Shown here one piece after another: positions 28,048 to 37,862 of a stretch of DNA of 42,500 nt (position 1 is its first letter; each line of letters begins with the position of its first letter). Position numbers and translations under genes: made by a program. Source of the DNA: Halocaridina rubra (lineage: Eukaryota; Arthropoda; Malacostraca; Decapoda; Atyidae); contig JAXCGZ010020818.1 of assembly GCA_037179515.1 (NCBI GenBank), positions 22,501 to 65,000 of the forward strand. The letters run 5' to 3'. Below the pieces are notes generated by a model, which saw nothing but the letters and a program-made list of their open reading frames with translations, did not search any database and had not been told where the DNA came from.

Positions 28048-31000
28048 CTAAGAATGCACCAGGATGTCGTCTATAAAGCATGAAACATTGTCGAGATCCT
28101 GTAGTACTATCCTCATGAGTCTGCTGAAGCAGCCAGGGGCATTTACCATACCAAATGGCATGACCCTGAACTGGTATAGACCATATCTTGTGGAAAAAGC
28201 TGTAAGAGGCTTGGTAGTCTCGCTCAACGGGACTTGCCAAAATCCACTGGCCAAATCCAACTTGGACAGGTAACGGGCTTGAGAAAGCAACGAGAAAATA
28301 TGCTCGGCGTCTGCAATGGGCTCTCCATCAAAGATGGTACAGGAGTTAAGCTTACGACAGTCAAGGTAGAACCTGTGACTGCCCTCTCGCTTACGCACTG
28401 CCAGTAACGGCGAACACCAAGGCGAAATGCTCTTTTCAACTATTCCGAGGCGGACCCAAGTGTCAAGATCTTCCTTCAGCCGTAAGGACAGCTGGTGGGG
28501 AAGACCATAGGAATGCCGAAATGGCTCTGGGTCAGTCAGTCTGACATGATGCTCAAGGGTAGTGGTAATGCCTGGGAGGTCGTTGAAGACGTTCTCATAG
28601 TCCTCTAATAGCTTGTTCAGCTGTTCCCGTTGACTCGGTTGCAGTCTGGAGTCAATAATACAATTACTCACACTTTCTTTTCGGTGTGTGGGAATGGCAG
28701 GATCCTTACCATCATCAAAAGCTAAGCTTATGTCTTCAATTGCAAGGGCGGTGGCTGCGGCCAGAGGGGCTTCTTCAGAAAAACTCCACTCCCGTAAGTC
28801 TGTCTCCACTGCAAGGGTGGAGTATTCCAATATAGGAAGTAAGGGGTGGCTATAATGGAGCACCTGTGGTGCTGCAGCCTCGGAGGTTCTGTTGATGCTG
28901 GAGGCATCTATAGGGGTTGCTGGGAGCGCCAGCGCAGGACCCCTGTGGGCCTCCGGGTCCTCACAATAAAGCTTCAGCTGGTTAATGTGGTATTTCCGGT
29001 TAATGCCATCAACATTTAGCACATAATTGTCAGGGGTCACCCGGTGTACCACAGTGTACGGTCCTTTCCAGCGTAGCATTAGCTTGCGGGTATCTGTTGG
29101 AAGAAGTAACAGAGCTCGATCTCCGGGTGTCAGGGCACGACGCCGCGCACGCTTGTCAAAGAGGAGCTTGGCAGTCTGCTGGTGACCCTTAATGGCTAAT
29201 TGTGCAGTTTTCCATGCCTTTTTGAGGTGAGACGAAAACTTCAAAATATACTCATGAACGTCCCTATCGTCATCTTCGATGGTAGGTGAATCCCAACATT
29301 CTGCCAAGAATTCTACTGGGCCTCTGACCTTATGACCATAAATCATCTCGAAAGGCGAGTATCCAGTAGTGTCGTGGGGCGTGTCTCTGAAGGAGAAAAG
29401 TGCAGCAGGGACGTACTTGTCCCACTGCCTAGGCATATCTATCACTAGCTTGCGCAAACATCGCTTCAATGTCCCGTTATAGCGTTCGCATGCTCCATTT
29501 GATTGGGCATGATAGACACTCGTACGAATGTGCTTGATTTCTAAAAGGTTACAGAAAGCCTCAAAGTGCCTACTTGTAAACTGACTTCCATTGTCAGAAG
29601 TGACCTGCTCAGGAAAGCCAACCCTGGAGCACATTTCAAATAGGGCTTGAGCAACTGCTTCAGTTGTGATAGAAGGCAGTGGCACTGCATCTGGGTACCT
29701 TGTTGCCAGGTCAACATATACCAGGAGGAATTGTTTCCCCGTGGACAAAGTTGGATTAATAGGACCTAGTATGTCAATAGCGACATTGGAAATTGGCTCC
29801 ATTGAGAGCTTAGTTATCCCCATGGGAACTTTCGGTACCGGTGCCGTTGAGGTGCATTGACAGACAGGGCAGGAGCCTACATATCTGTCTACCTCGGTGT
29901 ACATGTTTGGCCATGCAAAAGCCTTCTGAAGGACATGCCGAGTTTTTGCTTTGCCTCTGTGTCCACTCAGAGGTAAATGGTGTGCCACATACATAGCCTG
30001 GCGGCGCAACGAAGCGGGCACCACCAACTGTTTAAAGGTGTGGCCATCTTGAGTCACATGCCTACGAAGTACTCCATCTTCAAAGACGTAAGTGATCTTG
30101 CCTCCTCCTCTCACTGTGAAGGTCCTTCCCTCGGTGGCCTGCTGCATCCAGCGTTTGAGGCTGGGGCAGTCTTGCTGCAATTTGGCAAAGTCTGGACGGG
30201 ACTTCAATGGCTCTAGAGGTGCATCATCTGGTAAAGGAGGGGGAAACTCTCCGCGTTCCACATTACGTGTACTGACTGCAGCAGACTCAACGGAGTCAGT
30301 CGGAGAATCGTCCATATTCTTGGCATCGATGCCAGGAGTTGCTGCTGAAATGGCTTCATGTGACTTCCCCTGAGGGAAGTTATAACGAGAAATGTCCTTA
30401 TGGTAGAGGTCGGCCTGGAAAGTAGGAACTAGGTTCAGTGCACGACCCATCAAGACAGGGTACATAAGCTCAATCATTGCCACAGCTGGGGCTTTTCCCT
30501 TGTAGTATTTGCAATCCAGGTTAATGACACAGCAGCGTCGTATTTGGGGTGTTCCTTCAGTAACCCGCACCCGAACGACTTTGCTGGTAAAATCTTCATC
30601 CCTGACGATTCTCTCGTCAACAAGTATGCCATTGGCCCCTGTGTCAAGGGCTATCTCAGCTTCCTCACCATTTATGGTTTCTAGGCATTTTGGGATCATT
30701 TCCAGATCATCATGTTCGATGAATTCCACATTGGCAAGTTTGTGTGGTGGTTCCTCGGCATTTTCCTCATTGGCCCTTTCTGGCCCTGTTTCCACAACAT
30801 GGGCTGAGTGAGTGGCCAGACGGCTATGTGGGCCGCCGCTGTGTGAGGGAGCGTGGTGGCTCTTAGAGTTTGGCTGAAAACCCTGGGAAGGTGGAGCAGA
30901 GTAATGGCCTTTGCCTCTTAACTGCTGAGGCTTAGGTCTTACCGGGTCATCCTTCTTGAGTGTGGGTGCATGGCCGTAATAAGGCTTAGGAGTGTGAGGA

Positions 31001-31323
31001 GGAGGAGCTGGACGATTGAAGTTCTGCGAGGGGCTCTTGTGCTTCCCGTTCCTGTAATCTCTATTTCCGGATAAAGGACTACTGTCTGGGATTCCCGCTC
31101 GAAGCCGAGCAAGCGCAAGCCCATGTTCATGTTGTGCTTGTGCCTCCTTACGTTGTGCTTGTGCCTCATCACTTGCTCTCTTCTCCAGCTTATCTCGGCG
31201 CTCAACCATCTTCTCATGAGCCCATTCGAAGAGCTTCTGTCTTGGGGAAAAACCGTATCTCTCACCCCTAGCAATCAGTATGTCTAGGTAACGCTCCTCA
31301 TCGAATGTTTTGATGGTTTCCAT
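28048..31323 (-). CDS. gag-pol polyprotein: short gag, protease, integrase, RT
   Basis: 1091 codons from ATG at 31323 to TAG at 28050-28048. Residues 1-80 form a charged helix, and 80-200 are Pro/His/Ser-rich with no CCHC knuckle. The aspartic protease has LDTGANG at about 226-232. The integrase has a zinc-binding remnant H.../CPVC at about 448-488, catalytic D at about 517 (VAIDILGP), D at about 577 (TSDNGSQF) and E at about 613 (ACERYNG), that is DD35E spacing. A GPY module lies at about 754 (RWKGPYTVV). The RT follows, with ISPWCSPLLAV, KLDLASGFWQ, MPFGMVNAP and FIDD at about 1083-1086. This protein matures, copies and integrates the element. Integrase before RT is the unusual feature. Codon use is more GC-rich than the surroundings, consistent with a recent mobile element. 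Confidence 0.93.
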   Translation of the reverse strand: METIKTFDEERYLDILIARGERYGFSPRQKLFEWAHEKMVERRDKLEKRASDEAQAQRKEAQAQHEHGLALARLRAGIPDSSPLSGNRDYRNGKHKSPSQNFNRPAPPPHTPKPYYGHAPTLKKDDPVRPKPQQLRGKGHYSAPPSQGFQPNSKSHHAPSHSGGPHSRLATHSAHVVETGPERANEENAEEPPHKLANVEFIEHDDLEMIPKCLETINGEEAEIALDTGANGILVDERIVRDEDFTSKVVRVRVTEGTPQIRRCCVINLDCKYYKGKAPAVAMIELMYPVLMGRALNLVPTFQADLYHKDISRYNFPQGKSHEAISAATPGIDAKNMDDSPTDSVESAAVSTRNVERGEFPPPLPDDAPLEPLKSRPDFAKLQQDCPSLKRWMQQATEGRTFTVRGGGKITYVFEDGVLRRHVTQDGHTFKQLVVPASLRRQAMYVAHHLPLSGHRGKAKTRHVLQKAFAWPNMYTEVDRYVGSCPVCQCTSTAPVPKVPMGITKLSMEPISNVAIDILGPINPTLSTGKQFLLVYVDLATRYPDAVPLPSITTEAVAQALFEMCSRVGFPEQVTSDNGSQFTSRHFEAFCNLLEIKHIRTSVYHAQSNGACERYNGTLKRCLRKLVIDMPRQWDKYVPAALFSFRDTPHDTTGYSPFEMIYGHKVRGPVEFLAECWDSPTIEDDDRDVHEYILKFSSHLKKAWKTAQLAIKGHQQTAKLLFDKRARRRALTPGDRALLLLPTDTRKLMLRWKGPYTVVHRVTPDNYVLNVDGINRKYHINQLKLYCEDPEAHRGPALALPATPIDASSINRTSEAAAPQVLHYSHPLLPILEYSTLAVETDLREWSFSEEAPLAAATALAIEDISLAFDDGKDPAIPTHRKESVSNCIIDSRLQPSQREQLNKLLEDYENVFNDLPGITTTLEHHVRLTDPEPFRHSYGLPHQLSLRLKEDLDTWVRLGIVEKSISPWCSPLLAVRKREGSHRFYLDCRKLNSCTIFDGEPIADAEHIFSLLSQARYLSKLDLASGFWQVPLSETTKPLTAFSTRYGLYQFRVMPFGMVNAPGCFSRLMRIVLQDLDNVSCFIDDILVHS

Positions 31324-31534
31324 GTTTGTTTCCTGTGACTGCCTGGTTTCCTAAACAGTCAATAACGAAGTGCCAAAACAACCACAAAAAAAAAACAAAT
31401 CTCTACAGTACAGTAGTAGAAAAAAAAATGAAAGAACCACACAACACCAAGGAGAGAAAGAAAAAAATTCAACACCACAGTTCAAACTTAAATGTAAAAG
31501 TGATCTCAAAACCTCACCATAAAAGTGACTCAAA

Positions 31535-32089
31535 ATTCAATCAAGTGCAACAGCAGCAAAATGTTGCAAGACAGTGCATGAAACACTGGTAGTACAGAAT
31601 GGCAGTCGTGCCTGCTTAACAGCAATATGTGGCAGTACCTGCGGTTATTGTGCAAATGAAAGGAATGAGCAACACAATCAAGTGCAACAGCAACAAAATG
31701 TTGCAAAACAGTGTATGAAACACTGGTAATACAGAATGGCAGTCGTGCCTGCTTAACAGCAATACGTGGCAGTACCTGCGGTTATTGTGCAAATGAAAGG
31801 AATGAGCAACACAATCAAGTGCAACAGCAACAATATGTTGCAAAACAGTGCATGAAACACTGGCAATACAGAATGGCAGTCGTGCCTGCTTAACAGCAAT
31901 ATGTGGCAGTACCTGCGGTTATTGTGCAAATGAAAGGAATGAGCAACACAATCAAGTGCAACAGCAACAAAATGTTGCAAAACAGTGTATGAAACACTGG
32001 TAATACAGAATGGCAGTCGTGCCTGCTTAACAGCAATACGTGGCAGTACCTGCAGTTATGGTGCAAATGAAAGGAATGAGTAACAACGA
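31535..32089 (-). repeat. four 137-bp tandem repeats in the leader
   Basis: 'caagtgcaacagcaac' recurs at 31542, 31679, 31816 and 31953, an exact 137-bp period with few differences. Each unit contains two short inverted repeats, GCAAC(A)...(T)GTTGC and CAGTG(T/C)ATGAAACACTG, and the core 'gtcgtgcctgc...tggcagtacc' shared with the 81-bp array. No unique spacers separate the units. Confidence 0.92.
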
Positions 32090-32127
32090 ATTTTACCGAC
32101 TAGCACCCAGTGCCTGAGAGTACAATC

Positions 32128-32364
32128 AAGTACAGTATAGCGGTCGTGCCTGCGTATGAGCGCGTATATGGCAGTACCCACAAATAAAATGTCGTAAGTA
32201 ATACGAACAAGTACAGTATCGCGGTCGTGCCTGCGTATGAGCGCGTATATGGCAGTACCCACAAATAAAATGTCGTAAGTAATACGAACAAGTACAGTAT
32301 CGCGGTCGTGCCTGCGTATGAGCGCGTATATGGCAGTACCCACAAATAAAATGTCGTAAGTAAA
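32128..32364 (-). repeat. three 81-bp tandem repeats in the leader
   Basis: 'cggtcgtgcctgcgtatgag' recurs at 32141, 32222 and 32303. 81 bp is divisible by three, so a minus-strand frame stays open with a 27-residue repeat (ITYDILFVGTAIYALIRRHD). The shared core with the non-coding 137-bp array suggests the periodicity is structural, not protein-driven. Confidence 0.9.
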
Positions 32365-32996
32365 ATTCTGGAGTGTTACCAAAAGGGCACAGATCCTATG
32401 CAAAATACACCAACGATAAGCTAACAGCTTACTAGGCAGCCAGATTACACATTTCTACTAGTAATGAGAAAATTTATTTTCAAGTGACAACTCAGACACA
32501 TGAAAGGCTTAGCCTAGGCTCGATAAATGACACCAAAGTTTTTCTTCCAATCTATGAGCAGTCAATGCTTGAATATAAAACACAATTATAAGCAAAAATA
32601 CTTAATATGCTTTCTCCCAATTCCTAACAAGTATCACCCTTTAACGGATATATAAAACACGAATGCTTTAAAACTCAATCTTATCACGCAAATAAATGAA
32701 ATTTTATATAACACGTCTTCTCGTCATGCAAAATTTCTAAAGTCTGTTACCACATAATCTCATGTAGATTTCCTGATAGATTGTTTACCACATGGGAAAC
32801 AAGAAAATATTAGTTACCATAATCAATATTGAAAATAAAGAAAAATTTCTTATCCGCAACGTTTCTAGCGCGAAAATTTTCGTGTGCAGCCTAAGATTCA
32901 TTCATTTCAATAATCGAGCCAATGGTAATCGGGTTTCATGTGCAATGTTAAAAAGCAAAATAAAAATAAATTTATAAAATCAGTCTGTCTGTTCGG

Positions 32997-33014
32997 GTCC
33001 CTGTTCGGGCGCCA
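32997..33014 (-). promoter_or_regulatory. primer binding site for tRNA-Lys
   Basis: The minus strand reads TGGCGCCCGAACAGGGAC, a perfect 18-nt complement of the 3' end of animal tRNA-Lys(UUU) including the CCA. It lies 4 nt inside the 5' LTR edge. This fixes the element's orientation and the start site of minus-strand DNA synthesis. Confidence 0.95.
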
Positions 33015-33018
33015 ATCT

Positions 33019-34923
33019 TGTGGGGGTTTAGGATGCTAGAGTGTTGTTAAGATTCTGTTTTACTAAGGGGACTCAAAGTACCGAGCTCGGTTAAGAGCTC
33101 ACAAACAGACAGGACAGATATTTGTACTTGAACACCCCATCTCTATTACCATTAGTCGGTTAAATGAAACTCAGAATTCAACTTTCTTTTAATTTTGGAA
33201 ATGCAATGACATTAAAAGAATTGAATTAAATTTCTCAAATTAAATTTTATGAAATGCTGCCTCGAATCCCGGAGGTGGTGAGCACGATTTCGTTTCCCGG
33301 CACCACGGACGTATGCCAAGACTTTGGCCTCAACTCGATGATTACCTCTGTCACACAGGCAGAGTAGAATACAGGACACTGCAATTTCAGAAACAGAAAT
33401 GACACACTGTTTATAATGGGAAACTGAAAGCATGAGCACACATATAATGAGTTTCCAATGTCATTCTACTGGATGAATATATATTGGTTATTCACAGCTA
33501 ACCAGAAATATTTATGCTACCATAATAGCATACAAAACCATTAATTCTTTACTGGTTTTAAAGGAAAACAATATATTCACAATAAATGAAGAATTAAGCA
33601 AGACAAATACAGTACTGTATGTATTCCTTAAATTGTGGGCAACCACAAAAGTTGCAATGCTTATTACTGATTAACAATTAATATGGTAACACTCTATTTA
33701 GGATAAAGGAAGAATCTACGAGATAAATACAGTATTCATTCACTTTTAGTTATCAAGAACTTTGCAATGAAAAAAAGGGTGCAAAACCACCTTTTGAGGT
33801 ATTTGCAACTTATAACTCAAAACACTTTATCCCCAACATATGAAGAATTAGCAAGATAAATACGGTATGCATTCATTAAATTGTGGTTAACAAGAAATAT
33901 TTGCAAAGCCAACTGGGAAAAATTACCTTTTAAATATTTGCATTTTGTTTAGCAAATAGCTTTATTGACGAGTTTTTGACGTAAAACACTTTATTTACGA
34001 TGATAGAAAGGGGTGAAATGAAATTAGAATTTATTAGGAAAAGAGATAGATTTTTACGGGCTCATAACCAGTCTTCAGAGGATGAGATTTTCGTTTATCA
34101 CATTCAGTGAAAAGAAACTTCTCAGCAATGTATATCAGCTGTAATTTACAGGTTAAGGAATTAACTTTGGCATGTGAGATTCCAGTTTGGTAATCTACAA
34201 AATTTCGTGTGTATGGGAATGGAATCTGAGAATATAAATCCATAAGATTTATCCAGTAACGAATGTAACTAATTCTCGAAAATAAACCAATTTGCTTGAC
34301 CCACGAGCTTTACCATACACTATCCCTCACCTTGTTGTGCTAGATGAATTCCTGTGAAGATGCCACGTAATTAAGATTTGAAATAAACTTAGACTACCCA
34401 GGCGAGATGTTGCCTCTGGGCAGTCTCGGCGCCAAAAGAGAGCGTCTCCTTGTTCCTCCTGGTGAGTTCATCTGTAGGATACATTTCTAGAGCAGTAATT
34501 GGCTCTGATATCATTTTAAGGACTATTTTAGTGGTGGTCCCTGGCAGGCAATTATAGCAGAGATGCAAGGGAGAGACAGTATTTTTAGGTGCAACAAGTG
34601 GAAGCAAATAAAATAAAACGAGAATAATAATGAAAAGTTAGGTTACTGGTTCTTTTTTCTCTCTCCTAATTTTCTTGGCTCGTAGCAGACAGAAAAATAG
34701 GAGCAGCCTCTATATCGGGGCTATACTTCTACACGTACAAGAAGAGTAAATAAGGTATATTTACAATTAGCTATAAGCTAAAATACAAATTGCAAATAAT
34801 CATAATCTGCGAAAGTCAAGAAGTGGGAATTATTTTTTTAGTTAGAAAATAACAGTTATGTTAAATTTATTTAATAAGGCATCTAACAGCCTCTGTTGAC
34901 TTTGAGCGAAACACTCTTTCACA
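33019..34923 (-). repeat. 5' LTR of the gypsy-type element
   Basis: 1905 bp and near-identical to 24661-26570. Visible differences include a 5-nt deletion at about 34332 (lacking 'gcggc') and scattered substitutions. As the 5' copy it should hold the element's promoter, but I cannot place a TATA box or initiator with confidence. Confidence 0.95.
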
Positions 34924-34928
34924 AACAG
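34924..34928 (+). repeat. target-site duplication AACAG (right)
   Basis: It directly follows ...TTTCACA. After it the LINE sequence resumes with 'taaggcagatatagtagc', exactly as in the uninterrupted copy C at 39241. Confidence 0.92.
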
Positions 34929-37862
34929 TAAGGCAGATATAGTAGCAATTACAGAGACTAAGTTGAGTGAGGACATAAACAGTGTCACAGTTTTTCCTAA
35001 GGGCTTCAGAATACTAAGGGTTGAAAGATCTGAAAGTTCTGGTGGAGGGATAGCACTGCTCATAAGTGAAAGGATTCAAGTTGCAGAAATAAACTTGGCT
35101 ATAGAAAGTGAGTTCAAGGAATTTCTTGTTGCTCGCATAAATACTGGGTCAGAGAGCATTATAATAACTGTTGTATACAACCCACCAAGGAACCAAAATA
35201 GGCTTTAAGTTTATGAGGAAAGTCATATAGGTTCTATTGAAGTCATAAACTCAGTTGTTAACATGGCACGGGAAAAAAAATGTAGGATTTTGATTATGGG
35301 AGACTTTAATCATAAAGAGATAGATTGGATAAATCTTGACCCACACAGTGGTGAGGACTCATTCGGGGCAAGATTCCTAGATTGCGTACAAGGGAATTTC
35401 CTACACCAACATGTAATGGAACCAACAAGGGCCAGGGGTGGGGATGAGCCATCACTACTTGATCTAGTGTTCACAGATAATGTGTTGGATATTGAAAAAA
35501 TTGAGTATGAACCACCAATTGGAAAGAGTGACCACTGTGTGTTGTTGATGGAGTATATCATTGAAGATATTCTTCCTGAGAGTAGAGGCACTGAGGACAT
35601 GAGGAGGAACTATCCGAAAGGAGATTACATCAAAGTGAATGAGCTTTTTACAGTTATTGACTGGAGTACCTTATTTTTCAACAAATCTGTACAAGAAATG
35701 TATGACATCTTTTGTGAGAATAATAATAATAAACATTTATTTCCATTTCATTATACAATGGGTATTTGTCAGCCAGGGCAAACCCAACCCCCCACTGTGG
35801 TGTCCAACCACTGCAGTTCCTGCCAGTAAACAGCTTAAACTCTCGGTCTTGGACGGGAACCGATCTTTCGACCTCGTGAATGCGAAGCCAGCGCGTTACC
35901 ACTGTACTAGATAGTAGATTGCTGCATACCTGTCACCAAAGTAGGTGTAATTCATGCCAGAGAGAAATGGTTCGATAATGGGTGTAAAAGACCTAAGGAG
36001 TGGAGAGACAAATGCTGGAAAAGGTATAGGAGGAGAAAAAACATAAATGCCTGGCAACCTACAAAAGAGCAAGAAATGACTACCTAAGTAAAAGGAGAGA
36101 GGCAGATAGAGACTATGAGAGGGACATCACCAGGAAGGCTAAAGAAAATCCCAAGCTTTTCCACAGCTTTATCAGAGGAAAACTGAAGGTAAAAGAACAG
36201 GTTTTAAGGCTAAAGAGAGTGGATGGAAGCATCACTGAGATGGATGAAGAGATCTGCAAAGAATTGAACAAGGAGTTTCAGTCAGTATTTACAGTAGAAA
36301 TTACCCCACCCCCTCAGATTGCAGTGATAGAAGCTCAAGGGCCGGTATTAGAGAACATCAACCTTACAGCCACAGTGGTATGCAAAGCGCTGATGGATTT
36401 AGATGTTCATAAAGCTACAGGTCCTGATGACATATCCCCTCATGTGCTTAAAAAATGCGCAATCTCGATATCAGTGGCACTAAATATCATATTTAAAAAG
36501 TCACTGGAGTCAGGGGAGATTCCAAGATGCTGAAAAAAAGCAAATGTGATACCTATCTTCAAAAAGGGAAGGAGGGATACGGCTCTGAACTATAGACCAG
36601 TTTCCTTGACCAGCATAGTTTGCAAAGTTATGAAGAAACTACTAAGGAAACATATCTCTCTTCACTTGGAATCCTTCAACTTTTTGTCAGTGAGGCAACA
36701 TGGCTTCAGAGAAGGTAGATCAACAGTAACAAACTTATTAGAATTTTATGATGAGGTAAGCCGAATCTTACAGGAAAGAGAGGGCGGGGCAGATTGCATA
36801 TTCCTAGACTTCCAGAAAGCATTTGACACTGTTCCACATGGGAGACTTATTAGGAAGCTGCAATCAATGGCTAGAATAGGTGGAAATGTTTTAGAATGGA
36901 TAAAAACGTACTTAGAAGGAAGGGAACAGAGGGTTAGAGTAAGACACTTAGTGTCTGAATGGAGAAGAGTTAGTAGTGGAGTTCCACAGGGTTCAGGTTT
37001 AGGGCCACTTTTGTTCCTTGTATATGTAAATGACCTACCAGAGTCTGTAAATTCATTCATGAATATGTTTGCAGATGATGCAAAGATTGTGAAGAAAGTA
37101 AAAAACGAGAACAATGGTAGAGAACTTCAGGAGGATCTAAATAATCTGCATGAGTGGTCAGATAAGTGGCTCATGAAATTCAATACTTCAAAATGTAAGG
37201 TACTGAGAATGGGTACAAGTGCAAGGAGGCCCAAGCTTGACTACTCGGTGGCTGGAGTACAACTTCAAGAGACAGAAAATGAGAGAGATCTAGGAGTAAA
37301 CATACTGGCAGATTTGTCTCCAGAAATACAAATAAATGGCATAGTAAGGGCAGCATATGCATTCTTATCAAATGTAAGGGTAGCCTTCAGGCACATGGAC
37401 AAGGAAATGTTCAGAAATATTTATGTAACCTATGTGAGGCCAAAACTCGAATATGCAGCCCCTTTTTGGAATCCGCACTTGAAAAAGCACATAGCTAAGC
37501 TTGAAAAAGTTCAAAGACATGCCACGAAACTGGTGCCAGAAATACGCAATCTCAGTTATGATGAGAGGCTGAGGGAATTAGACTTACCATCACTGGAAGC
37601 TAGAAGAGTGAGGGGGGATATGGTGACAGTCTTTAAATTCCTTCTTGGTTATGAGAGAGTGGATAGGGATCGATATTTTGATATGGCTGGCTCTAGAACT
37701 AGAGGTCATAGTTTGAAGCTTCGTAAGAAAACTTCTTTGCAGCATGTAAGGAAATACTTTTTCAGTGTAAGAGTAGTTGATAATTGGAATTCGCTAAACA
37801 AGGAGGTAGTTAATGCTATCTCAATCGATAGTTTTGAGGACAGGTATGATAAGTATCACTAA
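34929..37862 (+). pseudogene. LINE-1 copy A ORF2 (endonuclease-reverse transcriptase), broken
   Basis: The endonuclease has ITETKLSED, MGDFNHKEIDW (about 35300) and GKSDHCVLL (about 35525). The RT has FKKGRRDTALNYRPV (about 36560), QHGFREG, FLDFQKAFDTVPH, SSGVPQGSGLGPLLF and MFADDAKI (about 37065); the catalytic FADD is intact. The C-terminal CR1 domain has LEKVQRHATKLVPE and ends KYH at 37862. Damage: the LTR-element insertion at the start, TAA at 35206-35208, a 190-bp SINE at 35721-35910, a frameshift near 36058 and TGA at 36531-36533. The reading from 36546 to 37862 (438 codons) is still open. Confidence 0.9.
35721..35910 (-). mobile_element. Ala-tRNA-like SINE, copy 2, inside LINE-1 ORF2
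   Basis: A 190-bp insertion absent from copy C. The minus strand begins 'ctagtacagtggtaacgcg' and 'ctggcttcgcattcacgagg', very like the D- and anticodon arms of tRNA-Ala(CGC), with a B-box-like 'cggttcccgtcc'. The body shares 'ggacaccacagtggggggttggg' with the copy at 11367-11588. The 3' end is an ATT-repeat tail (plus strand 'taataataataa'). Compared with copy C about 11 bp of target ('aatatgggaag') is missing and no direct repeats flank it. Confidence 0.85.

Larger units (their letters stand above)
31324..32996 (-). other. leader of the gypsy-type element
   Basis: The 1.67-kb region between primer site and gag-pol start. It contains four 137-bp and three 81-bp tandem repeats (listed separately). 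The small frames across the repeats (on either strand) look non-functional. I find no capsid-like coding here. Confidence 0.75.
24661..34923 (-). mobile_element. Ty3/gypsy-type LTR retrotransposon, integrase-first (Gmr1-like)
   Basis: A 10.26-kb element inserted in LINE-1 ORF2 and read on the minus strand. From right to left it has the 5' LTR (34923-33019), a tRNA-Lys primer site, a 1.7-kb leader with tandem repeats, a gag-pol frame (31323-28048, continuing to 27208 after one stop), a ~640-bp 3' region and the 3' LTR (26570-24661). The LTRs end in TG...CA and differ at only about 14 bases plus three indels by my hand comparison (~99% identity), so insertion is recent. The pol order PR-INT-RT-RH differs from normal Ty3/gypsy (PR-RT-RH-INT) and matches the Gmr1-like group. 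There is no env. The frame lacks a recognisable capsid. Confidence 0.93.

Noticed and set aside
31535..32364. Regular repeats resembling a CRISPR array
   Set aside because: Units are contiguous tandem copies with no unique spacers, in a retrotransposon leader of a eukaryotic genome.
32056..32403. Protein with 27-residue repeats
   Set aside because: An open frame is expected because the repeat length is 81 bp; the core is shared with non-coding repeats, and codon bias gives no support.
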